Assembly: GCA_963923035.1 (NCBI GenBank)
Contig: CAWUKT010000023.1
Location: 21,306 to 85,305, forward strand
Reading direction: 5' to 3'
Origin: CAWUKT01 sp963923035
GTDB taxonomy: Bacteria > Bacteroidota > Bacteroidia > J057 > JADKCL01
DNA: 64,000 nucleotides
The notes below the pieces were generated by a model that made no database searches, had not been told where the DNA came from, and saw only the letters and a program-made list of their open reading frames with translations. The first letter of the stretch is position 1. Every line of letters begins with the position of its first letter. Shown here one piece after another: positions 7,495-14,428 of this stretch. Both the position numbers and the translations under genes were made by a program.

Positions 7495-9320
7495 AGGAAC
7501 CAAGTTTTGAGGTCGGGGTGGCCTGAGATGGCCGCCAAAAGTTCGCGGAGCTTCCCAAATTGGGAAGCTTTTAACAGCTGCTCAGTCAGGACATTGCCGT
7601 ATTCCAGGGTCGCGGGAAGTTCGCCGAGGTCGTAATGCCGCCACGAAATCGCCGCGAAGCGGAAGACCTGCCGGGTAAACTCCTCGATGTCAGGATTGTC
7701 CGAAGCGGGATGGATGCAAACACGCAGGGGATTTCCCTCGACCCGGGGATGGTCCATCCCCCGCAACTGGATCAATGACCAGTCTTCCATGATCGCAGAC
7801 TGGCCGCGCCTCGGAACAAAGGCACCAGTTTCTTCTCTTCCCCTCCCCCTCCGGGCCAGGTCCCATTGCCATCGTGAGTGGTCGTAGTCGATCAGCAAAA
7901 AGCTAATGGTCGGGTTGTAATTGGCCAGTACCTTTTCCTCGAGAATCGCCTTCAATTGCTCAACGGACTCAAAGTAGGAGGCATCCGGCAGGTGGAAAAT
8001 CAATTCTACCCGATCTCCTTCCTTCCAGTTGTCCTCCCGCGCAAGCTCGGCCACCTGTATCTCAACAAACTCGGCCAAATCCGCCCGCCAATCTTCCTGA
8101 CTGGGCTTGTACGAGGCATTTCCAAGGCGGAAGGTGCCGTCGCGTTGGAAGAGCGTGCAGAATCCGGCTACGCCTTCCTGGAGATCGGTACTACCGACTC
8201 CGATCACCACCAAACGGTCACCGTGTTGATCGGAAGGCAATAACCAAGGCTTACCTCCCATCTTCACGTAGCCGTTCAAGGCCAATTCCCGGAGTGATAA
8301 GACCCATTCCCTGGAGTCGTTGTAGGGGATTTGGAATGCCTGGGCCGGAATCCCCAGCCCCATCGCGGCCAGCCGCGCTTTAAACGCTAGTTCGTCCGCC
8401 TTGGGAACGCGCGAAGGCACCGAGATCAGGACCAAATCAAAGTCCTTACCTGTTTTCCTATTTTTCTCACTGCATTTTTCCAGGATCAAGTGCTCGATGT
8501 CGTTCCAATCCCCCGGTCGCCGAATCCACTCGTTGTAGGTCGTCAGCGACTTGAACTTGAAAACCTCCGCCCATCCACTCCACGGCCGGTTAAAATGCTG
8601 TTCCGCATCGACCGATGAAGTGCCCTCCCTCAGGTCACCCAGGAAACGATTTACCCCTCCCCTTTTTCGCCAAGGCGCAATGACCAAACATTCAATTTCC
8701 CGATCCCGAAAATCCAGGTGAGTCAACGGGCCAAACTCTTGTAATCCTTCCCACTTATCCGCATGATGGACGATCCCATTCGAACGGAAATACAGGCCGG
8801 GCGACTCCTGGCACTTCCAATACACCTCGTCCCTCAAATCTGTAAAAGCTAGGCGGGTGCCGTGCCCATTGTCAAATTGGAGGGCCTTGAACGCATTGTA
8901 GGCATCGGCAACAGAAATATAGCTGGCCTTGGAGGAAGAAGAAGACGGTTCACGGGCGATGGAAAGGTAAAATTCGGCGTACCCAGGCAATGGAGGCAGG
9001 ATTTCGAGGCGATTCTCCGCTCCATTTACCTTAGCCACCAAGGCTCCATCCGTAATTTCGACAGTCCCCGTCTCCAAGAGGATATGCTGAACAATGGCCT
9101 GGGCCAGTCCCGGAACAGAATAGGGTTCAATTTCCACCAATGACCCGCCTGCGGGCGGAACATCGCCTTTCCGGGGCCAGAAATAATGGCTTCCATTTTC
9201 GGTCCAATTCGGCAATTCCCGGTACTGAGGGGCATCCGCATCGTTGGCGTTACCTAACTTCCAGAGGCGGATGCGGCCCTCCGAAAATTCAATCGGAAAC
9301 AAATTGAGTTTTAAATCCAT
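7491..9320 (-). CDS. PAZ-less prokaryotic Argonaute with inactive PIWI domain
   Basis: I set the start at ATG 9320 (MDLKLNLFPIEF), five bases after the upstream stop, giving 609 aa. Residues 1 to about 190 look like an N/linker region without PAZ. The 'GLQEFGP' turn at 192-198 and 'GGVNRFLGDLREG' match the L2 linker. The MID domain keeps the 5'-end-binding pattern: K314, the Q327 of GIPAQ, and KMGGKPW at 353-359. PIWI ends in the typical 'ISWRHYDLGELPATLEYGNVL' (558-578). The first catalytic Asp (normally in xxGxD) is replaced: the segment reads VVIGVGS. The later Asp position is also lost (LIFHLPD). It should bind guide and target without cutting, so a partner must be the effector. It could also be read as an APAZ-like N-half fused to MID-PIWI. 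Confidence 0.9.
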   Translation of the reverse strand: MDLKLNLFPIEFSEGRIRLWKLGNANDADAPQYRELPNWTENGSHYFWPRKGDVPPAGGSLVEIEPYSVPGLAQAIVQHILLETGTVEITDGALVAKVNGAENRLEILPPLPGYAEFYLSIAREPSSSSSKASYISVADAYNAFKALQFDNGHGTRLAFTDLRDEVYWKCQESPGLYFRSNGIVHHADKWEGLQEFGPLTHLDFRDREIECLVIAPWRKRGGVNRFLGDLREGTSSVDAEQHFNRPWSGWAEVFKFKSLTTYNEWIRRPGDWNDIEHLILEKCSEKNRKTGKDFDLVLISVPSRVPKADELAFKARLAAMGLGIPAQAFQIPYNDSREWVLSLRELALNGYVKMGGKPWLLPSDQHGDRLVVIGVGSTDLQEGVAGFCTLFQRDGTFRLGNASYKPSQEDWRADLAEFVEIQVAELAREDNWKEGDRVELIFHLPDASYFESVEQLKAILEEKVLANYNPTISFLLIDYDHSRWQWDLARRGRGREETGAFVPRRGQSAIMEDWSLIQLRGMDHPRVEGNPLRVCIHPASDNPDIEEFTRQVFRFAAISWRHYDLGELPATLEYGNVLTEQLLKASQFGKLRELLAAISGHPDLKTWFL

Positions 9321-9325
9321 GATAT

Positions 9326-10423
9326 TTATCGTCGTATGATTTTTACCCGGCAATGCAGGGCACCGCATTTTTCAACCGCTTCAAAAAATCCATTCTGAAT
9401 CCAATGAACCTGCACGCCTTCCCGTTCCCAGATTTCCTCGATCAATCGTCGTTGCTTCCTCAAACGCGGGCGCCAGAAGCGAGGGGGAGCCCCGGAGCTA
9501 TAATCCGGGAGCAATATCCGATCTCCAAAACGTGTGCTTTCGAACAGCCCATTGCAAGGAGAGAAAACGCGGGGTTGATCCGGAGAAAGGTGCAGCACCA
9601 AGGGTAAACGAATGATTTCAAGCGCCTCGCCGTAAGCAGTTCGCAGTTGCTCACCACATCCCTCCAGTTGCTGGGACAGTCGCTGCGCCAGGATTTGGGT
9701 CGTGCTGTCTTCCGCGTGGGTCAGCGAAGGTTCCACTGAGGCCAGTGCAATCCTTGGTTGGCCTCGGCCATTGATGCCGGCCGGCTGGAGGTACATGTCG
9801 AGGTGGAAGAACGGCTGGTAGGTGAACCCCTCGCTGCACGGCTGTGCCTTTTCCTTGGCCTGCGGAATGGTCTCGCCCAACCAGGCCACCTCAGCCGGCG
9901 CCAGGTCCCGCTCGATGATCTTGCGGCATTTCCACGTATCCGAGCCGATCCCAGGATTGTGGAGCAAGGTATCCTTGCCCAAGAGGATTTTCTTGCCCCA
10001 GTACAGCGCGTTGCCCCCTTCAAAATGGACATTGGCCATCCGGATGTATGCCCCGCAACTGCGGGCCAAAGCGGTCACAATCAGTTGATCCTGAATGGAC
10101 ACCTTTTGGGGCAATACGAAATAAGGCCTTTCCCCCGGCACCACCATAAACGGATCCTGCAACCACTCCCAATTGCCGCTTCGCTGGCCGGGATCTACCA
10201 ATGAAAAGGGAACTGGCTGAATTTGGAGCTGATTCCATGAAAAAGGTTCCCAGGCCAGCCCGGTCGTCGTTGCGGGAAAGAGCCAATGGACCTTGACCGG
10301 GTTGCGGAAGGCACTCCCCAGGCCCGCGAATTCTTGCTTGAATTCGTCCGGCTGGGCCGGGGTGCGGGCCTGGAGAACTGCCACTTCAGTAATGGTGGTG
10401 AGCTGGGTGCTTTCCGGGTTCAT
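9326..10423 (-). CDS. Pentein-fold guanidine deiminase-like enzyme (agmatine/peptidyl-arginine deiminase superfamily)
   Basis: I chose ATG 10423 (MNPESTQL), five bases after the previous stop; a longer frame to 10546 would run inside the upstream gene. The 365-aa protein shows all four catalytic positions of guanidino-group-modifying enzymes: D90 in WLQD, E135 in HFEGGN, H207 in FHLDMY and C358 in GALHCR near the C-terminus. The 'SPCNGL...RILLPDY' segment (288-307) also matches the superfamily. Such enzymes hydrolyse or transfer the guanidine of arginine derivatives. The WLQD and LHCxVxxxR patterns recall the catalytic domain of peptidyl-arginine deiminases more than free-agmatine enzymes, but I cannot settle the substrate. 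There is no signal peptide, so it is cytosolic. Its place just before an inactive Argonaute is unusual. Confidence 0.85.
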   Translation of the reverse strand: MNPESTQLTTITEVAVLQARTPAQPDEFKQEFAGLGSAFRNPVKVHWLFPATTTGLAWEPFSWNQLQIQPVPFSLVDPGQRSGNWEWLQDPFMVVPGERPYFVLPQKVSIQDQLIVTALARSCGAYIRMANVHFEGGNALYWGKKILLGKDTLLHNPGIGSDTWKCRKIIERDLAPAEVAWLGETIPQAKEKAQPCSEGFTYQPFFHLDMYLQPAGINGRGQPRIALASVEPSLTHAEDSTTQILAQRLSQQLEGCGEQLRTAYGEALEIIRLPLVLHLSPDQPRVFSPCNGLFESTRFGDRILLPDYSSGAPPRFWRPRLRKQRRLIEEIWEREGVQVHWIQNGFFEAVEKCGALHCRVKIIRR

Positions 10424-10428
10424 CGATG

Positions 10429-10857
10429 TCAGGCAGTTGCGAGGTCTTTGATGGTCACACAATTGGAATCGAAGCCAGAACCAGCCGCATTGGCGGGGGC
10501 CTGGACCTTCAATTCTCCGTTCTGGAATTGGAGGTAGACCGCACAACTCTCCATATCGAATTCGTATTCTTTGTGGGGGCGAAGCGTTCCTTCGATCCGC
10601 ACAATGGTGATCCCCACCATCCGGGCCTGATCGAACGTGACGGTCTCTCCCTGGGAGGAGTCAAAGGTCTGGGCGAAGCATCCGGTACAGGAATTCTGAG
10701 TGACGATGTAATTGCCGGATTCGACCACCACCTTGGTGGACTGGGACAGGTCATAAGTCTGGACCACGGCATTGGAGTCGGTGCGGATCACCTCCAACTC
10801 CTCAAAATCGCTGGTGAGTTGGAGTTCATGGTTAGAGGTAGAAAATGAGTTGCTCAT
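10429..10857 (-). CDS. 142-aa hypothetical protein, first gene of the Argonaute operon
   Basis: This acidic, beta-rich protein lacks a signal peptide and membrane helices. It has four cysteines (57, 60, 105 and 133), the first two in a CTGC pair, and few arginines. I recognise no family. Its ATG is followed by a plausible open frame and its stop lies five bases before the deiminase ATG, so it is expected to be co-transcribed and produced in quantity. It could be a substrate, antitoxin-like inhibitor or sensor for the enzymes that follow; the sequence does not decide between these. Confidence 0.7.
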   Translation of the reverse strand: MSNSFSTSNHELQLTSDFEELEVIRTDSNAVVQTYDLSQSTKVVVESGNYIVTQNSCTGCFAQTFDSSQGETVTFDQARMVGITIVRIEGTLRPHKEYEFDMESCAVYLQFQNGELKVQAPANAAGSGFDSNCVTIKDLATA

Positions 10858-11065
10858 AAGATTAAAGGGTTTGAGTTAAAAATTCGAGTTCAAGAAGCGA
10901 TTTAGGCACAGGAGTGACCACCAGAATTTTGGGGGATTCTGAGCAATTCACGGAGATGGGTAAGGGGAAAATGGAGAGCAGGAAGGCGAGAAAGGCAGGA
11001 AGAAGAGGGATCAGGTCAGAAGTTCAGGGTCATTTCAGAGTTTTTTGTTTTTTTGAGATTAAAAG
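10858..11065. promoter_or_regulatory. Divergent intergenic region between Argonaute operon and SKSEKR gene
   Basis: This 208-base region must hold the promoter of the minus-strand operon starting at 10857 and that of the plus-strand gene at 11066. It is T-rich next to 11066 (11040-11056). I found no full TTTG-N19-TAnnTTTG match and no clear inverted repeat, so no operator is proposed. Confidence 0.4.
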
Positions 11066-12589
11066 ATGAAGCCCACCAACGATTTGTTCCAACTGATCAA
11101 ACGAATGAGCCGCTCCGAGAAGCGGAGCTTTCGACTGTTCACCCAGAAATACCGGGACGGAGAAAAAAAGTACCTGCTGCTGTTCGATGCGATTCAGGAA
11201 CAAAAATCCTATCGCGAGGAGGAGGTGAAGCAAAAAGTGGAATCAGAAATCAAAGCGGAGAATTTTTCCAGCGCTAAGAACTATCTCTGGAACCTGATCA
11301 ATGATTTCCTGGTGACCCATGCCGCGGAGACCTACTACCAGGACCGTTGCCGTCGACACTTAGACCGAGCCCACCTTTTGCACAAGAGGGGAATTGTCCG
11401 CGCCGCCCAGAAGGAGTTGAGGACGGCGGAGAAAATCGCGAGCAAATATGAGATGGTTGATTTTCAGCTGCGGATCAACCAGCTAAAGCGGAATATGCTC
11501 AAGCGGTACCAACGGAAGAAAATCCAGGGAGAAATGGAGTCCTTGCTACGCGCACACAAGGAACTGAAATTGTTGCGGGAAATGTATGAGGAGCAAATGG
11601 AAGTGTACGATCGCCTCGGAATTATGATGCGATCCAATTTAAATCATTTGTCACCGGAGGTCCAAAGCGTGATTCAAGCTCCTGATCTCCGGGCAGCGTT
11701 GGCCTCGGAGGCCATTCCCGAAGGATTCGGGGCCCGGCGCATGTACCTCCAGTCCCGCTGCTTCCTGGCGCACCAGGAAGGACGCAGAAAGGATGGATTG
11801 GAAGCCTACCAACTGTTGAAGGCATTTTGGGAGGCGCATCCCCACCAGATCAAAGAATTGTACGTGGAATACCGGTTGTTTGTGAACAATTTCCTGCACA
11901 GCGCGGCCGGAAACGGCCGCTTTGACCTGTTCCCCGAGATGCTGGATCAATTGGCCAAACTGCCAATCGAGAATGAAGAGGATGAGATTGAAGCGTTTTC
12001 GGTGGGAACATTTTACCGCCACTTGTATGCCCTCAACCAAAAGCGACTCTCAGAAGCTCTGAAACTGTCTGCTTCTATTCCAGCTCAGCTGGAAACGCTC
12101 CGGGGAAAGTTGTCGGATTCCACTTTCATCGGCTTCCAGGCCAACCTGATGTTCACTTATTTCATCGCCGGCCAATTCAAAGAGGCCCGAAAGTGGGCCA
12201 AAGACTTGCAGAGCAACCCCATGACCCAGCACCGGATCGACCTCCAAGGCCTTTCCCGATTGTTCGAGGCAATTGCCGAATACGAACTGGTGGACGACCA
12301 GAAATACGAGCATGTCATTTCCCGGATCAGGGCCGGGATGGAATGGCTCCGCAACCACCACCTGGCCCATGACTTTGAACGGACCACACTAAACGGTCTC
12401 CAACGATTGATTCAAAGGGGCAGTTCCAGGGAGCAAAATGAGGTTTTGCAACACCTAAAACTCGACTTGGAGGCGATTTTCGCAACCTTCCCGCTCGCGG
12501 GGATCGAAGAGGTCCTGCTCTGGATCCAGAGCAGGTTGCTGGGCCTCGACATTGCAATCGTTTTTGCCGGCAATATCACCGACAGCTAA
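11066..12589 (+). CDS. 507-aa 'SKSEKR'-type helical-repeat protein
   Basis: The protein opens with LFQLIKRMSRSEKRSFRLFTQ, has a very basic coiled-coil region near residues 120-190 and then helical, TPR-like segments to the end ('VLLWIQSRLLGL'). It has no signal peptide or membrane helix. It is a paralogue of the 506-aa protein at 61310-62830: both share the (S/K)SEKR opening, similar length and a closing WxxSRLxG motif. The function of this family is unknown to me; the layout suggests a scaffold or protein-interaction role. It is transcribed divergently from the Argonaute operon and overlaps the end of the next gene by four bases. Confidence 0.85.
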   Translation: MKPTNDLFQLIKRMSRSEKRSFRLFTQKYRDGEKKYLLLFDAIQEQKSYREEEVKQKVESEIKAENFSSAKNYLWNLINDFLVTHAAETYYQDRCRRHLDRAHLLHKRGIVRAAQKELRTAEKIASKYEMVDFQLRINQLKRNMLKRYQRKKIQGEMESLLRAHKELKLLREMYEEQMEVYDRLGIMMRSNLNHLSPEVQSVIQAPDLRAALASEAIPEGFGARRMYLQSRCFLAHQEGRRKDGLEAYQLLKAFWEAHPHQIKELYVEYRLFVNNFLHSAAGNGRFDLFPEMLDQLAKLPIENEEDEIEAFSVGTFYRHLYALNQKRLSEALKLSASIPAQLETLRGKLSDSTFIGFQANLMFTYFIAGQFKEARKWAKDLQSNPMTQHRIDLQGLSRLFEAIAEYELVDDQKYEHVISRIRAGMEWLRNHHLAHDFERTTLNGLQRLIQRGSSREQNEVLQHLKLDLEAIFATFPLAGIEEVLLWIQSRLLGLDIAIVFAGNITDS

Positions 12590-14175
12590 GCATCAGGATT
12601 CGCCTTCCTCTCGTAGGAAATCCAGATGATAGGCGTGAGGCCTGCGTCCTGAGCGACACGCCGAAACTCGATGAGTTTCATCTTGAAAATGGTAGACTTA
12701 ATCTCCGATAGACTTTCGATAGGGCGACGGGACATCAACAGCCAAACGCAGACTTCTTGAGGACGATAGTATTTATCCTTATACCTGAACTTCATCCGCA
12801 TTTCCTTGAGGAAATTCACTGACGCAATGGCCTGGTCAATGGCATACGCCAACTTCTGAGGCCCGCCCCGTTTGACCACAAAAAGGGTCCGATCCTTGTA
12901 AAGGTCCATCAATTCTACATTGTGCCTTTGCTTCAAGTTTTTCATTTGGGCCGAAAACGACTCCTTGTGAAATTCAACGAATCCAGCATCCCGGGCGGTC
13001 ACTTCTTTCAAAAACCAGTCTTCATCGTGCCCTTCAATTTTCTCTCCATCCTTTCTCCTCACCTTTCGTTTCGTGAAATCGTATTCCCGGACATTCTCAA
13101 AAGCCATCCGATCGATCAACTCATTCAAATACTCAAGGTAGGACTTTGAAAATTCAAACCAATCTCCCTCCAATAAACAATAGCTATTCTCTTCTGTTTC
13201 AATCACCGTATCCAACAGTTCCTTGACCTTCATTTGGAGCGGACTTCCGGTTTCCGATTGGACCTCTACCCTTACACTCCTAAGGATATCATGGGGATCA
13301 AGTTCCAGTTCTTCCACAAAATCTCTCAACAAAGCCAATTCAAGCTGTACCAGTGGCATTTTGGTTTGGTTCTTCTGCCCATAAACATACAGGAAGAATT
13401 GCTTGGCGGAAGTGAAGGAAAAATCACAGCCCTGCAACTCAAAATCCTCAAACTCGACCTGGCCATTGGGATCTTCACCATCTTTAAGCAGTTGCTCAGT
13501 GAGCAGTCGGTCTAACTTGATCAACATCTCGCTGTTATTCACCTTTTCAGTCCGTGGGAAAGAAAATGCTCCTTTTTCGGTGAGCAAAGAGATGATTTTC
13601 CGAATGAGTTCAGGTAAACGACCAGGGTCACGCTCAGACGAAAACCGAAAAGACATTCCAAATTCAGCCCGATTCCCCCAAACATTCTTGTCCATGGTTC
13701 TGGCTTTCAAGTAAGCAATCGATTCTCCGCTGTCGTAAGAGAATGGATTGTCCTTTACAAAAGATTGAATGGACTTATTCCGCTTGCTTTGGAAAAAATT
13801 AGATGCTTTTTGCTTGATTTCACTTTCATCCACAATCCGTTCCGCCAGATTCAGGCCAAACTCCTTGTCGGCCACCTTCTTGATGGCATGGAAAGCCCTC
13901 CCCATCGCCACCACAAAGCAGTGATCCGAATTGCGGATTACCAATGCGGCGGAATGTATCTGGTTGCTGAGCTGAAGCGACTCTGGAATAAAGTGTCGAT
14001 ACAGTCCTTTCCATGTAGGCTCTTTGGGGGCTTCCTTGCAGACGTAGAAGGTCAATCTGAAACCCTCGATTTCCTTAGTGATGCCCGTTTCCTTGAAATC
14101 GGCATCCTTCAGGTGCTCCACCAAAGACCCATGGTCCCTGGCTTCCACCCGGTACAAGTTGTACTGATTTGACAT
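12586..14175 (-). CDS. TIGR04141/DUF6119-like sporadically distributed protein
   Basis: This 529-aa protein carries the pattern I associate with the TIGR04141 (DUF6119) family: 'DHCFVVAMGRAFHAI', 'EFGLNLAERIVDESEIKQ' near residues 105-125, and 'GNRAEFGMSFRF' near 168-180. The family is known for patchy distribution and for turning up in defence and mobile regions, but its biochemical role is not established. The gene is more AT-rich than its neighbours, which fits horizontal transfer. It converges on the SKSEKR gene with a four-base overlap. The family call is by eye and moderately sure. Confidence 0.7.
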   Translation of the reverse strand: MSNQYNLYRVEARDHGSLVEHLKDADFKETGITKEIEGFRLTFYVCKEAPKEPTWKGLYRHFIPESLQLSNQIHSAALVIRNSDHCFVVAMGRAFHAIKKVADKEFGLNLAERIVDESEIKQKASNFFQSKRNKSIQSFVKDNPFSYDSGESIAYLKARTMDKNVWGNRAEFGMSFRFSSERDPGRLPELIRKIISLLTEKGAFSFPRTEKVNNSEMLIKLDRLLTEQLLKDGEDPNGQVEFEDFELQGCDFSFTSAKQFFLYVYGQKNQTKMPLVQLELALLRDFVEELELDPHDILRSVRVEVQSETGSPLQMKVKELLDTVIETEENSYCLLEGDWFEFSKSYLEYLNELIDRMAFENVREYDFTKRKVRRKDGEKIEGHDEDWFLKEVTARDAGFVEFHKESFSAQMKNLKQRHNVELMDLYKDRTLFVVKRGGPQKLAYAIDQAIASVNFLKEMRMKFRYKDKYYRPQEVCVWLLMSRRPIESLSEIKSTIFKMKLIEFRRVAQDAGLTPIIWISYERKANPDA

Positions 14176-14428
14176 GTTCTCAATCCAATAAAAATTAAAA
14201 AAGGCGTTGTGGATCTAATGTAGATCATTGGGGAGAGAAGATCCAGATCGAATATGAGAAAGGGTGATCCTGTTTTGGAGAAGGGATGGACAAAGAGAAC
14301 AGGAAGCCAATATAAAAAAGCGATCCCGACCAGTTAGCCCAAAGACTGCCCAATCGGAACCGCAATTCAATGCTTAGGTGAAAAGGCCCGGGACGAGCCA
14401 GCCAGCCCGCCCCGGATTCAGATCGCAA

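Noticed and set aside
9320..9368. Longer start for the Argonaute at 9368
   Set aside because: It would overlap the conserved C-terminal Cys motif region of the deiminase gene by 43 bases and adds a leader unlike the rest; ATG 9320 fits the 5-base spacing of the operon.
1..14175. Search for transposase, integrase or toxin-antitoxin genes that would mark a mobile element
   Set aside because: None found in the visible part; mobility of the island remains unproven.
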